Shown here in pieces: positions 35,800-44,502 of a stretch of 64,000 nt of DNA. The stretch spans positions 1,798,001 through 1,862,000 of the forward strand of contig NZ_CP032549.1 in assembly GCF_012221945.1 (NCBI RefSeq). Direction: 5' to 3'. Source of the stretch: Glutamicibacter mishrai. Lineage in GTDB: Bacteria > Actinomycetota > Actinomycetes > Actinomycetales > Micrococcaceae. A program made the translations under genes and the position numbers. Numbering within the stretch: position 1 is the stretch's first letter; the number at the start of each line of letters is the position of its first letter. The notes beneath the pieces are model-generated. The model saw only the letters and a program-made list of their open reading frames with translations. It was not told the DNA's origin and made no database searches.

Positions 35800-36123
35800 A
35801 TGAGCTACTACCAGTATCCGCAAAACCCCTACCAGCCGCCGAGAGAGTCCACCGGGCTATCTGTGGCTTCCCTCGTGCTGGGCATCTTGTCGATGTTGGG
35901 CTTTTTTGCAATTATCCTCGTTCCATTGGCTGGAGTCATCACTGGACACCTCGGCTTGCGCCGCGAACCGCAATCCAGGAGCCTGGCTATCGCCGGCCTG
36001 ATCACGTCGTGGATCGGATTAGTCCTAGCCATAGTCGTCTATGCGGTGGCCATCTGGCTGATTTGGTGGGTGGGTTCCGAATATGGAAATTATTCCTATT
36101 ACGAGAATATGACCTACTCATAA
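35800..36123 (+). CDS. Small DUF4190-like membrane protein
   Basis: A 107-residue protein: a Tyr/Pro/Gln-rich cytoplasmic N-terminus ([12 protein letters not shown]), then two hydrophobic helices (about 20-48 and 65-95) separated by [23 protein letters not shown], the DUF4190 pattern. Function unknown; such proteins are common in actinobacteria. ATG 35800 is chosen over the adjacent GTG 35797; neither has a clear Shine-Dalgarno. It is divergent from pgm and ends before a bidirectional terminator. Confidence 0.75.
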   Translation: MSYYQYPQNPYQPPRESTGLSVASLVLGILSMLGFFAIILVPLAGVITGHLGLRREPQSRSLAIAGLITSWIGLVLAIVVYAVAIWLIWWVGSEYGNYSYYENMTYS

Positions 36124-36158
36124 GCTCAAATCTGCGCAAGAAACGGTCCAAAAACAAG

Positions 36159-36197
36159 AATTGCTGGCCCCGAAAAAATCGGGACCAGCAATTTTTT
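36159..36197. terminator. Bidirectional intrinsic terminator
   Basis: A 15-bp stem with one mismatch (36159-36173 with 36179-36193), A-rich loop, and T-tract 36192-36197 on the plus strand. It serves the DUF4190-like gene and the convergent peptide-transporter gene. Confidence 0.85.
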
Positions 36198-36211
36198 GTG
36201 TGCGCTTGAAT

Positions 36212-37669
36212 CTAGTGAATCGAGCCCATCAGCTTCTTCAGCCCTGGGGTCGCAGCCATCATGGCTACACCCAAAACGACGGCGGTGCCGCCCATGGCGA
36301 TGAAGTAAGGGATCTCGTTGCCTGGCGTGTAGTAGCCAGCCAGCACGCCCGAGAGGGTGGTGCCCAGGGAGACCGACAGGAAGAACAGCGCGATCATCTG
36401 GGTGCCGAAGGCGGCCGGAGCCAGCTTGGTGGCAATTGCCTGGCCCACAGGTGAAAGGAGTAGCTCAGCGAAGGTGCACAGCAGCAAGATGCCCACCAGT
36501 GCCAGCAGTGGGGTCATGGTGAAGGATTCCAGCGGGATGAAGCACAGGAACGCAGCACCCACGATCACCAGTGCCAAGCCGAACTTGATGGCGGTGTGCG
36601 GCTGGCGCTTGCCCAGCTTGCTCCACATGGCTGCGAAGACGCCGGCGAAGATGATGATGAAGACCGGGTTGATGGAGGTGACCCAGCTTGGCGGCATCTC
36701 CCAGCTACCCAGGTGGCGGTCCAAACGCTGATCCGAGTATGCGGCGATGAACGTGAACTGCTGCTGGAACAGCGCCCAGAACGCAGCCGAGCCGATGTAG
36801 AACGGAATGAACGCCCACACCTGTTTCCGCTCGGTCGCATTGACCTTCTTGCTGCGCAAGATCAGCGCGAAATAGATGGCCGAAGCGATGATCACGACGT
36901 AGGCAAGGGTGCTTGCCAGGTTCGCCGGGGTGACGATCTTGGTTGCGAAGGCGGCGATGATGATCACCAGGACAGCCGCAAAGATCACCACGTAGCGCTT
37001 GCGCTCAGAGGCAGGCAACGGGTTGTTCGGGATGTTGCCGCCAGCAGGCAGCTTCTTGCGCCCGGCAGCGTAGATGCCCAGGCCGATGGCCATGCCGATG
37101 GCGGCGGCGCCGAAACCAATGTGGAAGCCGTAGGCTACCTGCAGCCAACCGGTGAGCAGCGGGCCGATCAGGCCGCCGATGTTCACGCCCATGTAGAACA
37201 GGGAGAAGCCCGCATCAATGCGGGGATCATCCTTGGCGTAGAGCGAACCGACCAGGGCCACGGCGTTGGCCTTCAGGCCGCCGGAACCGACAGCGACCAG
37301 GATCAGGCCGACGATCAGGCCGACGAAGCCAGGCAGCAGTGCCAGGCCGATGTGGCCGAGCATGATGGCGATAGCCGAGAAGAACAGCACGCGTTCGGAA
37401 CCGAAGAGGCGGTCCGAGAGCCACGCGCCCAGAATGGTGGAGAGGTATACGGCGCCACCGTAGGCGCCGACCAAGGACAGGGCAAGGCCCTGGTCCATTC
37501 CCAGGCCGCCTTCGGTGGCCGAGTAGTACATGTAGTAAGCCAGCAAGCCCTGCATGCCGTAGAAGGAGAATCGCTCCCACATTTCTACGCTGAAGAGGCT
37601 TGCGAGCGCACCGGGGTGACCAAAGAAGGACCTTCCGGTGTTAGAAGTGCTCGATGTTGCAGTAGACAT
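36212..37669 (-). CDS. Peptide MFS transporter (POT/PTR family)
   Basis: A 485-residue proton-dependent di-/tripeptide symporter with 14 or so helices. The family signature EMWERFSFYGMQGLLAYY (helix 1, the ExxERFxYYG motif) and the GAYLSD-like region GAWLSDRLFG after helix 2 are clear, with FSLFYMGVNIGGLIGPLL in helix 5. It is monocistronic, facing the bidirectional terminator at 36159-36197. It imports peptides as nitrogen and carbon source. Confidence 0.92.
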   Translation of the reverse strand: MSTATSSTSNTGRSFFGHPGALASLFSVEMWERFSFYGMQGLLAYYMYYSATEGGLGMDQGLALSLVGAYGGAVYLSTILGAWLSDRLFGSERVLFFSAIAIMLGHIGLALLPGFVGLIVGLILVAVGSGGLKANAVALVGSLYAKDDPRIDAGFSLFYMGVNIGGLIGPLLTGWLQVAYGFHIGFGAAAIGMAIGLGIYAAGRKKLPAGGNIPNNPLPASERKRYVVIFAAVLVIIIAAFATKIVTPANLASTLAYVVIIASAIYFALILRSKKVNATERKQVWAFIPFYIGSAAFWALFQQQFTFIAAYSDQRLDRHLGSWEMPPSWVTSINPVFIIIFAGVFAAMWSKLGKRQPHTAIKFGLALVIVGAAFLCFIPLESFTMTPLLALVGILLLCTFAELLLSPVGQAIATKLAPAAFGTQMIALFFLSVSLGTTLSGVLAGYYTPGNEIPYFIAMGGTAVVLGVAMMAATPGLKKLMGSIH

Positions 37670-37721
37670 ACGTAATATTTTTCGCTTTTGCCTACGCGAG
37701 TACCTACTTATATGGGAAAGC

Positions 37722-39068
37722 TCACACCTGCATCTGGGCGGCCAGCGCCAGCAGGAGTCCTTCGTCAGAACGCGGGGAAATCAGCTGAATACTCATCGGT
37801 AACCCAACGTTGGTGGTCGTGACGGGAATGGTGATGGCAGCGACTGAGGCGACGTTCACCATGGAGGTGTACGGGGTGTACTCGCATTGCAACATATAAT
37901 CGCGATCGGCCGTGGATTGTGTATAGTGCCCGATCAGCGGTGGAATGCTCGCCATGGCCGGGGTGGCAATCACATCATAGGCCGACCACTGGCGCACAAA
38001 ATCGGCGGCGATCTGCTTCAGCCGCGACCCCGCCTGCAGGTTCTGCTCCAGCGATCGTCCGGCGGCCCGGCGGCGGTAGTCCCGCGCCAACTCGCCCAGC
38101 AGCGACTCGTCATTGATCGGTACGTCCTTCAGTCCGTTGGTCCACACCGTGGCGAAGGTTTCCGGATAGTCCGCGGCATATTCCAGATCTGCCGGCTGCA
38201 CCCGGTGGCGTTCGCCCAACAGTTCAAGACCGCGCTTGAATGCCGCTTGGGCTTCGGGGGCCAGCAAGATGTCGTACACCGATTCAAAGGGCGAATGGGC
38301 GCTGAATCCGATGTTCAGCCCGTTCAGGCGGTCCGGGTAGCTGCCCTGCAGCAGCGGAAGATAATGGTCCTTGCCGCGCATCGCATCCAGCAGCATTGCC
38401 GCATCCAGGGCGTCATGGGCCAGCGGGCCGGAGACCGCGAGCTTGGGCGCGCCCAGCGTGTCGACATAACCGTCCTGCACATCCGAGGGCACCCGGCCCA
38501 AGGATGGCTTGAGCCCGATCAGCCCGCAGGCCGCAGCTGGAATGCGCACCGAGCCGCCGCCATCGGACCCAGGACCCACCGGAATCATCCCGGCAGCTAC
38601 CGCGGCGGCTTGGCCGCCCGAAGAACCGCCGGAAGAGCGCTGCGGATCAAAGGGGTTGCGCGAGGGCGGGGCCACCAGATTCTCCGAATGGCTGCTCAGC
38701 CCGAATTCGGGCACCTGCGTCTTGCCGAGAATGACCACTCCCTCATCGCGCAAACGCTGGACCAGCGAGTGGTCCCGGGTGGCTACCGGATGATCCACGG
38801 CGGCCGAACCATAGGTGGTCGGCATCCCGGCAACGTCATTGAGGTCCTTGAACGCGGTCGGCAAGCCGTGCAAACGCCCGAGCTCGCCGCGCACCTGCGC
38901 CTCATCCGCCGCCTGGGCCGCGGACATGGCGTCCTCGGCTACATGCACAAAGGCGCCGAGATCCTGGTGCTGTTCAATGCGGTTCAGGTAGTGCTCGGTG
39001 AGCTCGCGGCTGGAAATCTCGCCACGGGCCAGCTCGTCTCGCAATTTCAAGGCGCTGGAGGGAAACAT
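37722..39068 (-). CDS. Amidase (amidase signature family)
   Basis: A 448-residue amidase-signature hydrolase with a Ser-cisSer-Lys triad. Lys is in LPTAFKDLND (about 68-77), and the Gly/Ser-rich signature SSGGSSGGQAAAVAAGM is followed by GSDGGGSVRIPAAACGLIGLKPS, which contains the cis-Ser and nucleophile Ser. It hydrolyses a carboxamide of unknown identity. It lacks the gatA context (no gatB or gatC nearby), so it is not the tRNA amidotransferase subunit. Divergent from the rhodanese gene. Confidence 0.9.
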   Translation of the reverse strand: MFPSSALKLRDELARGEISSRELTEHYLNRIEQHQDLGAFVHVAEDAMSAAQAADEAQVRGELGRLHGLPTAFKDLNDVAGMPTTYGSAAVDHPVATRDHSLVQRLRDEGVVILGKTQVPEFGLSSHSENLVAPPSRNPFDPQRSSGGSSGGQAAAVAAGMIPVGPGSDGGGSVRIPAAACGLIGLKPSLGRVPSDVQDGYVDTLGAPKLAVSGPLAHDALDAAMLLDAMRGKDHYLPLLQGSYPDRLNGLNIGFSAHSPFESVYDILLAPEAQAAFKRGLELLGERHRVQPADLEYAADYPETFATVWTNGLKDVPINDESLLGELARDYRRRAAGRSLEQNLQAGSRLKQIAADFVRQWSAYDVIATPAMASIPPLIGHYTQSTADRDYMLQCEYTPYTSMVNVASVAAITIPVTTTNVGLPMSIQLISPRSDEGLLLALAAQMQV

Positions 39069-39136
39069 GTCAGCTTTCGACGCAGGAAATGACTAGTCTT
39101 ATTAAGCAAACACCCTATAAGTGAGGAATGCTAGCT

Positions 39137-39463
39137 GTGAGCGATTTTGAGACTGTCTCGGTCAACGACGTCCCGAAGGATGCCTTCATCCTTGACGTGC
39201 GCGAGGACTTCGAATGGGAAGCGGGCCACGCAACCGGCGCCACCCACATCGTGCTCGGCACCCTGCCAGAGCGTGTTGGCGAGCTGGATCCAGATGTCGA
39301 TACCTACGTGATCTGCCGTACCGGCGGACGTTCCGCGCAGGCCGCATCGTGGCTGACCGGCATGGGGTACACCGCATTCAACATTGCCGGTGGATCCGAC
39401 TCGTGGATCGAGGCCGGATTGCCGATGGAATCGGAGAATGGCCAGGAGCCAACCGTCCGATGA
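39137..39463 (+). CDS. Rhodanese-like domain protein
   Basis: A 108-residue single-domain rhodanese for sulfur transfer: FILDVREDFEWEAGHATGATHI and the active-site loop ICRTGGRS with catalytic Cys. GTG 39137 is preferred because GAGGA lies 9 bases upstream; ATG 39128 (three residues longer) has that sequence too close. Its stop overlaps the pheA start by ATGA, so it is translationally coupled to phenylalanine synthesis, without an obvious biochemical reason. Confidence 0.85.
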   Translation: MSDFETVSVNDVPKDAFILDVREDFEWEAGHATGATHIVLGTLPERVGELDPDVDTYVICRTGGRSAQAASWLTGMGYTAFNIAGGSDSWIEAGLPMESENGQEPTVR

Positions 39464-40383
39464 AATATGCCTATCTGGGACCTGCCGGCACCTTCACCGA
39501 GTCGGCGCTGTTGCAGGTTCCCGGGGCACCCGACGCGCAGCGCATCCCTGCAGCGAACGTGAACGTGGCCCTGGCCATGGTGCGTGATGGCAGCGTTGAC
39601 GCTGCGATGGTGCCCATTGAGAATTCGGTGGAGGGCGGCGTCTCGGCCACCCTGGATGCCATTGCCCAGGGCCAGGCCTTGCAGATTGTCGCAGAGATCC
39701 TCGTCCCCATCACCTTCGTGCTGGCGACACGCCCAGGCATCGACTCGCTGGATCAGATCAAGCTCATCTCCACCCACGGGCACGCGTGGGCGCAATGCCG
39801 GTTGTGGGCCGAAGCGAATATCCCCGGCGCGGTCTTCACCCCTGCCTCATCCACCGCGGCCGCCGCGGTGGCCCTCATCGAGGACGACCCGCAGCACGAT
39901 GCGGCGATCTGCAACCCATTGGTGGCTGAAGAACGCGGACTGAATGTCTTGGTGCGCGGGGTGGAAGACAACATCGGCGCGGTCACCCGCTTCATCCTGG
40001 TCACCCGTCCGGGAAGGATCCCGGCACCCAGCGGAGTGGACAAGTCCACGCTGATCCTGCCCCTGCCCGAAGACCGTCCCGGTGCCCTGATGGAACTCCT
40101 TGAGCAATTCACCGCGCGAGGCGTGAACCTTTCGCGCATTGAATCGCGTCCCACCGGGGAGGGCCTGGGCCAGTACTTCTTCTCCGTGGATTTCGAAGGC
40201 CACGTCGCCGATGAACGTGTCGCCGCGGCGCTCTCAGGTTTGCACCGTTTGTCCCCGGAGCTGCGCTTCCTCGGTTCCTACCCGGCGGCCCAGGGCGTGG
40301 AGCCATTCGTGGATACGCATAATTCCGATGCCGCGTTCAGCGACGCCCGCACCTGGGTGCAGTCGCTGCGAGATCGACTCTAG
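39460..40383 (+). CDS. pheA: Prephenate dehydratase PheA
   Basis: A 307-residue prephenate dehydratase converting prephenate to phenylpyruvate. The catalytic domain spans about 1-185 (YLGPAGTFTESAL, VPIENSVEGGVSATLD, and the NIGAVTRFILV end with the conserved Thr-Arg-Phe). A C-terminal ACT regulatory domain (about 200-280: LPEDRPGALMELLEQF, RIESRPTGEGLGQYFFSVD) should bind phenylalanine. No chorismate mutase domain is fused. The order pheA, lipid kinase, serS is conserved in Micrococcaceae. Confidence 0.94.
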   Translation: MKYAYLGPAGTFTESALLQVPGAPDAQRIPAANVNVALAMVRDGSVDAAMVPIENSVEGGVSATLDAIAQGQALQIVAEILVPITFVLATRPGIDSLDQIKLISTHGHAWAQCRLWAEANIPGAVFTPASSTAAAAVALIEDDPQHDAAICNPLVAEERGLNVLVRGVEDNIGAVTRFILVTRPGRIPAPSGVDKSTLILPLPEDRPGALMELLEQFTARGVNLSRIESRPTGEGLGQYFFSVDFEGHVADERVAAALSGLHRLSPELRFLGSYPAAQGVEPFVDTHNSDAAFSDARTWVQSLRDRL

Positions 40384-40391
40384 CTGGTACA

Positions 40392-40433
40392 CGAAAGGCG
40401 CTGATGTTCCTCGCGGAGCGTCAGCGCCTTTCG
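40392..40433. terminator. Terminator hairpin between pheA and the lipid kinase gene
   Basis: CGAAAGGCGCTGA (40392-40404) and TCAGCGCCTTTCG (40421-40433) form a perfect 13-bp stem between convergent genes. No long U-tract follows. Confidence 0.65.
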
Positions 40434-40455
40434 CCTGCCTGGAGCAGGCTCTTGG

Positions 40456-41502
40456 TTATGGGGTGCGCAGGCGCAGCGCGCTTGGTGAAACGCTGACTTC
40501 CAGTTCGTTGACCTGTCCGGTTGGGTCCCCATCAATCTGGGTATTCATCGGCTCGGTGCAACGCAGGGCAACACCTGGGGTCTGGTAGAAGCTCATCACC
40601 GGAATCTTGTTCTTGGTCCGGAACGCGGTCTTGAGCAGAATCCACATCCAGCCAGCTGCCGAGCGCGGCGACAGGATCACTGCGTCCAGCACGCCGTCAT
40701 CGATCTTGGCGTCCGGGACGAAGTCCAAGCCCTGCAGCTTGCCGCAGTTGGCGAAAAGCACCGAGCGGACCTTGCGGGTCTGCCAGTTCTCATCCCCCTC
40801 CAGCTTGAAGTTGACCTTCTTGCGCTTCCCGGGCAGCTGGCGCAGGCCGGCCTCCGAGTAGGCGAGCCAGCCCACCTTGGACTTCAGTTCCTCATTGGTG
40901 TCGTCAAAGAGATCGGCATCGGTGCCGACGCCGGCGATGACCAGGAATGCGTGGTCCGCTTCTCCGCCATCGAGCAGCTTGAGCTTCATATGCCCCACGT
41001 CGATGCGCCGCACCATGCCGCGCACTGCAACGAGGGCTGCAGTGTGCAGGTCATCGATAGGGATATCGACATTGCGGGCCAGCAGGTTGCCGGTGCCCAG
41101 CGGGAGGACTCCCAGCGACGCATCGGTGTCTTCAAGTACTTCTGCGACGGCGCGAATCGTTCCATCGCCACCGGCGGCAATAATTGTGTCGCATTGCGCA
41201 TCCAAGGCTTCGCGGGCAGCATCCTGGCCGGCATTGTCCTTGGTGGTGTGCAGTACCAGCGGCGCTTCAATGCCCGCTTCGGCGCAAACCCGCTCCACGG
41301 CTTTCTGCGCCTCTTCAGCGCCTGACTTGGAGGGATTGATGACCAATGCCACCTTGTTCGCGGTGACATGTTCGGCGGCAACAGGCTCTTGTGCCGAGGG
41401 CTTTCGGTAGCGCGACAGCTTGCGCACCGAGTACCAACTGGTTGCCGCGGCGGCAGCTGCGGCGGCCACGACAGAGAAAACGATCACACGATTTGTCTGC
41501 AT
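40456..41502 (-). CDS. Diacylglycerol kinase family lipid kinase
   Basis: A 348-residue DAGK-catalytic-domain protein. An N-terminal hydrophobic, Ala-rich helix (about 7-20) anchors it to the membrane. The kinase domain follows: KVALVINPSKSGA, the nucleotide-binding IIAAGGDGTIRAVAE, LGVLPLGTGNLLARN and DGVLDAVILSPRS. It would phosphorylate diacylglycerol or a related lipid or sphingoid base. It is divergent from serS with about 38 bases between the starts. Confidence 0.87.
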   Translation of the reverse strand: MQTNRVIVFSVVAAAAAAAATSWYSVRKLSRYRKPSAQEPVAAEHVTANKVALVINPSKSGAEEAQKAVERVCAEAGIEAPLVLHTTKDNAGQDAAREALDAQCDTIIAAGGDGTIRAVAEVLEDTDASLGVLPLGTGNLLARNVDIPIDDLHTAALVAVRGMVRRIDVGHMKLKLLDGGEADHAFLVIAGVGTDADLFDDTNEELKSKVGWLAYSEAGLRQLPGKRKKVNFKLEGDENWQTRKVRSVLFANCGKLQGLDFVPDAKIDDGVLDAVILSPRSAAGWMWILLKTAFRTKNKIPVMSFYQTPGVALRCTEPMNTQIDGDPTGQVNELEVSVSPSALRLRTP

Positions 41503-41540
41503 AGTGCTTTCATCGTACTCATGATTGCTACGCTTAATGT

Positions 41541-42818
41541 GTGATCGACCTGAAAATGCTCACCGAAAATCCGGATTTGTACCGTGCCTCGCAACGCGCG
41601 CGCGGTGCCGACGAGTCGTTAATTGACCAGCTTCTCGAAGCTGACACGGCACGTCGTGAAACCATTGCCACCTACGAACGCCTGCGTGCCGAGCAGAATG
41701 CGTTCTCCAAGAAGGTCGGCCAGGCCAAGGGCGAGGAGCGCTCCGCGCTGCTGGCCGAGGTCAAAGAGCTGGCCGCTTCGGTCAAGTCTGCCCAGGCTCA
41801 GTCTGATGAGGCTTCTGCCAAGTGCACCGAACTGCAGCGCCTGATTCCCAACCTGATCATCGACGGCATCCCTGCCGGTGGCGAGGACGACTTCACCGTT
41901 GTCAAGCACGTGGGCACCATCCGTGACTTCAAGGCTGAAGGCTTTGAACCGCTGGACCACTTGCAGATCGGCGAGAAGCTTGGCGCCATCGACATGGAAC
42001 GTGGTGCCAAGGTTTCTGGCTCGCGCTTCTACTTCCTCAAGGGCATCGGCGCCCGCCTGGAAATCGCGATGATGAACATGGCTTTGGACGTGGCCATGGA
42101 GCGTGGCTTCATCCCGATGATCACCCCGACCCTGGTCCGCCCAGAGACCATGCAGGGCACCGGCTTCGATGTGGCCCACGACGACGAGATCTACAAGCTC
42201 GAGCGTGACAACATGTACCTGGTGGGCACCTCCGAGGTGGCCCTGGCCGGTTACCACTCGGACGAGATCATGGATCTGTCCGATGGCCCGATCCGCTATG
42301 CCGGTTGGTCCTCGTGCTACCGCCGTGAAGCAGGTTCAGCCGGCAAGGACACCCGTGGCATCATCCGCGTACACCAGTTCAACAAGCTGGAAATGTTCAT
42401 CTACACCAGCGTCGAGAACGCTGAAGTTGAGCACCAGAACCTGCTGGCCATGGAAGAAGAAATGCTTGGCCGCATGGAACTTCCATACCGCGTGATCGAT
42501 ACCGCCGCTGGTGACCTCGGCATGAGCGCCGCCCGCAAGTTCGACTGCGAAGCATGGGTGCCAACTCAGGATGCTTTCCGTGAGTTGACTTCAACTTCTA
42601 ACTGCACCACCTTCCAGGCTCGCCGCTTGAACATTCGCGAACGCGAAATCGTTGACGGCAAGCCAGGTAAGACCCGTGCGGTCGCTACCCTGAATGGCAC
42701 CTTGGCTACCACCCGCTGGATTGTCGCGATTCTGGAAAACCACCAGAACCCAGACGGTTCGGTTAACGTACCTAAGGCGTTGCAGCCATACCTTGGCGGA
42801 CTCGAAGTCCTCAAGTAA
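41541..42818 (+). CDS. serS: Seryl-tRNA synthetase
   Basis: A 425-residue class II synthetase charging tRNA-Ser. The N-terminal coiled-coil arm (about 1-105) is followed by the class II core: [15 protein letters not shown] (motif 1 region), [28 protein letters not shown] (motif 2, by extent) and [17 protein letters not shown] (motif 3). GTG 41541 follows TACGCT (41529-41534) by exactly 6 bases with no Shine-Dalgarno, so the transcript is probably leaderless. Confidence 0.96.
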   Translation: MIDLKMLTENPDLYRASQRARGADESLIDQLLEADTARRETIATYERLRAEQNAFSKKVGQAKGEERSALLAEVKELAASVKSAQAQSDEASAKCTELQRLIPNLIIDGIPAGGEDDFTVVKHVGTIRDFKAEGFEPLDHLQIGEKLGAIDMERGAKVSGSRFYFLKGIGARLEIAMMNMALDVAMERGFIPMITPTLVRPETMQGTGFDVAHDDEIYKLERDNMYLVGTSEVALAGYHSDEIMDLSDGPIRYAGWSSCYRREAGSAGKDTRGIIRVHQFNKLEMFIYTSVENAEVEHQNLLAMEEEMLGRMELPYRVIDTAAGDLGMSAARKFDCEAWVPTQDAFRELTSTSNCTTFQARRLNIREREIVDGKPGKTRAVATLNGTLATTRWIVAILENHQNPDGSVNVPKALQPYLGGLEVLK

Positions 42819-42831
42819 AACAGGTTCACAT

Positions 42832-42866
42832 AGTTGCCGGTCATCCATTGCGGGTGGCCGGCAACT
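42832..42866 (+). terminator. Terminator-like hairpin after serS
   Basis: A 15-bp stem (42832-42846 with 42852-42866, a few G-U pairs) with a 5-base loop, 13 bases after the serS stop. The following bases are only weakly T-rich. Confidence 0.6.
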
Positions 42867-42942
42867 GTCGTTAACCAGCTGTTCAGTTGCTCCTGTGCCG
42901 TGGGTCATCGCCAAAATGTGGTGGTGGTGGTTAACTTGAGCC

Positions 42943-43773
42943 ATGACAGTTATGACAAAGATCGGCAACGATGACCGACTAGATAAGCAGAAAAAGATGA
43001 TTTGCCTTGATGTGGACGGGACTATCGTCAACCATCAAGGGCAAATGAGCCAGCGGGTGCGCGAAGCAGCCCGCGCTGTGGTGGAACAAGGTCACGAAGT
43101 GATTATCTCCACCGGACGGTCGCTGGGAGCCGCCCTGCCCATCATGCAAGAGCTGGGAATTGACCATGGTTACGTGGTCGTCAGTAATGGTGGTGTGCTG
43201 GCCAAGGTGAGCGCGAATGACATCGAAGTGATTCACCGTGAAGTTTTTGATCCTTCGGTAGCGCTCAAAGCCTTGTGGAAGCAGCTGCCCAAGGCCAAGT
43301 ACGCGCTGGAAAACGAGCGCGGCGAATTTCTATCTAACCAAGCCTTTGGCGATGCCAGCTTTGGCGCCGAAACCAGGGTTGTGGATTTCGAAGAATTACT
43401 CAGCAATAAGGCCGTGCGTGTTGTGGTGTTCTCCACCGACAATACTGCCGAGGAATTCGGTCATGCGGTGCAAGGCCTGGGCCTATCCGGAGTGACCTAC
43501 TCGGTAGGGTGGACCGCGTGGCTGGACATCGCCGCCGACGGCACCACCAAAGCTAGTGGTCTGGAGCGTCTACGCGCGATCCTCAAATTTGATTTGGCCG
43601 ATTCACTGGCCGTAGGCGATGGACGCAATGACATCGAAATGCTTCAGTGGGCCGGTCATGGCGTAGCCATGGGCCAAGCACCGGATGAAGTTAAGGACGC
43701 CGCGGACGCTGTGACCGAAGGCGTCGATGAAGACGGTCTGGCGATTGTTCTCGAGGAGTTACTCCAGGACTAG
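42943..43773 (+). CDS. Cof-type HAD-superfamily hydrolase
   Basis: A 276-residue HAD phosphatase with a IIB cap. Motif I is CLDVDGTIV (about 21-29), motif II is IISTGRSLG, and motifs III/IV are in the LAVGDGRNDIEML C-terminal part. The start is ATG 42943; ATG 42952 is an alternative, as the first 18 residues are not conserved in the family. A HAD gene next to serS is common in actinobacteria. The substrate is unknown. Confidence 0.87.
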   Translation: MTVMTKIGNDDRLDKQKKMICLDVDGTIVNHQGQMSQRVREAARAVVEQGHEVIISTGRSLGAALPIMQELGIDHGYVVVSNGGVLAKVSANDIEVIHREVFDPSVALKALWKQLPKAKYALENERGEFLSNQAFGDASFGAETRVVDFEELLSNKAVRVVVFSTDNTAEEFGHAVQGLGLSGVTYSVGWTAWLDIAADGTTKASGLERLRAILKFDLADSLAVGDGRNDIEMLQWAGHGVAMGQAPDEVKDAADAVTEGVDEDGLAIVLEELLQD

Positions 43774-44041
43774 GCGACTAGGTGAAAACCACCGTTGGCT
43801 CGTCATGTAGGTCAGTCACTGAATGCCGACGGCAAGTCAAAGTATGTGTGCGTGCCACTTCATGGAACCCACATGAGTCAGCACCCAACCAATGAGAACA
43901 ATGTTCAGACGCATTTTGACTCAGGCGTTGAGAGCACGCATGTAGTCGCAACGCCGGACTCTACTGCGAGCCACGGACAGGTTGCTTCAAGCAGTGACAT
44001 TGGCTGTTGAGCCCATCGGCATCGCTTGAAGCCAAATTTTT
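43774..44041. other. Gene-poor stretch with one doubtful small reading frame
   Basis: No convincing gene. A plus-strand frame from ATG 43873 to 44010 would encode a 45-residue hydrophilic, Ser/His/Thr-rich peptide ending in Cys. A longer TTG-started frame runs from 43795. Neither has a good RBS, and its stop lies inside the hairpin at 43984-44032. It marks the edge of the A+T-richer patch. Confidence 0.3.
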
Positions 44042-44044
44042 TTA
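43984..44044 (+). terminator. Plus-strand terminator-like hairpin
   Basis: GCTTCAAGC (43984-43992) pairs with GCTTGAAGC (44024-44032), with an inner GGCT/AGCC hairpin, followed by a long T-run from 44037. It would end plus-strand transcription from the HAD gene and abuts the stop of the minus-strand small-membrane-protein gene. Confidence 0.55.
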
Positions 44045-44245
44045 TCTGATCATATTTGCGATGAAGAATCCGGTTCCGATGGCGAGCAGTAGCACGGCCG
44101 GAATCCCGATCCATTTGGGCAGTGTGGCGACTTCGTGACTACTTTTGGTTGTTCCAGAGTGAGACGGGCCAATGAGGCTCGAAGTTAGTAGTATGGCTGA
44201 TCCTGCAACCATGCAGATGATTCCGTATAAGACGAAGGGCGTCAT
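44042..44245 (-). CDS. Small two-helix membrane protein
   Basis: A 67-residue protein made of two hydrophobic helices (about 5-25 and 46-65) joined by a polar Ser/Lys/His-rich loop. No recognised family. It is the third gene of a tight minus-strand operon, starting 18 bases after the stop of the 75-residue membrane-protein gene, with a 14-bp tandem repeat between them. In the context of the secreted Gly-rich protein at the head of the operon, an immunity or export-helper role is conceivable but unproven. Confidence 0.55.
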   Translation of the reverse strand: MTPFVLYGIICMVAGSAILLTSSLIGPSHSGTTKSSHEVATLPKWIGIPAVLLLAIGTGFFIANMIR

Positions 44246-44249
44246 AAGG

Positions 44250-44287
44250 CTAGATCGCTTTCGCTAGATCGCTTTCGCTAGATCGCG
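44250..44287 (-). repeat. 14-bp tandem repeat spanning a stop codon
   Basis: CTAGATCGCTTTCG occurs twice in tandem (44250-44263, 44264-44277) and a third, partial copy follows (44278-44287). On the minus strand one copy contains the last codons and TAG stop of the 75-residue membrane-protein gene; the extra copy forms the spacer before the next gene. Confidence 0.85.
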
Positions 44288-44491
44288 TTTATTGGTTTTT
44301 GTTTCCTGCTCTACCGGCGAAGAAATATGAGCTGCGTATCCAAAGAGGAATCCAAAGGCCGGTAAGGTTAGTAGTCCAAAAACTTGGCATACAAGCGTCG
44401 TCGGGCTTGCTGCAATAAGCCACGGTGTGATGACAACAATAGAACCGACTAAAAGGCCGATGGAAGTGAACCTTATATAAGGTTTGTTCAT
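44264..44491 (-). CDS. Small two-helix membrane protein
   Basis: A 75-residue protein with two hydrophobic helices (about 8-28 and 34-56) and a charged, Lys/Glu-rich C-terminal tail (VEQETKTNKRDLAKAI). The start is ATG 44491 because AGGGA lies 4-5 bases upstream; a slightly longer frame opens at 44509. It begins 11 bases after the stop of the secreted protein gene. No family recognised. Position and topology would suit an immunity protein, by analogy only. Confidence 0.55.
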   Translation of the reverse strand: MNKPYIRFTSIGLLVGSIVVITPWLIAASPTTLVCQVFGLLTLPAFGFLFGYAAHISSPVEQETKTNKRDLAKAI

Positions 44492-44502
44492 AGTGTCCCT
44501 AA

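Noticed and set aside
43795..44010. A 71-codon TTG-started frame (or 45 codons from ATG 43873) ending in Cys, considered as a peptide precursor
   Set aside because: No RBS, no leader-like or core-like pattern, and the stop lies within a terminator-like hairpin; no modification enzyme nearby.
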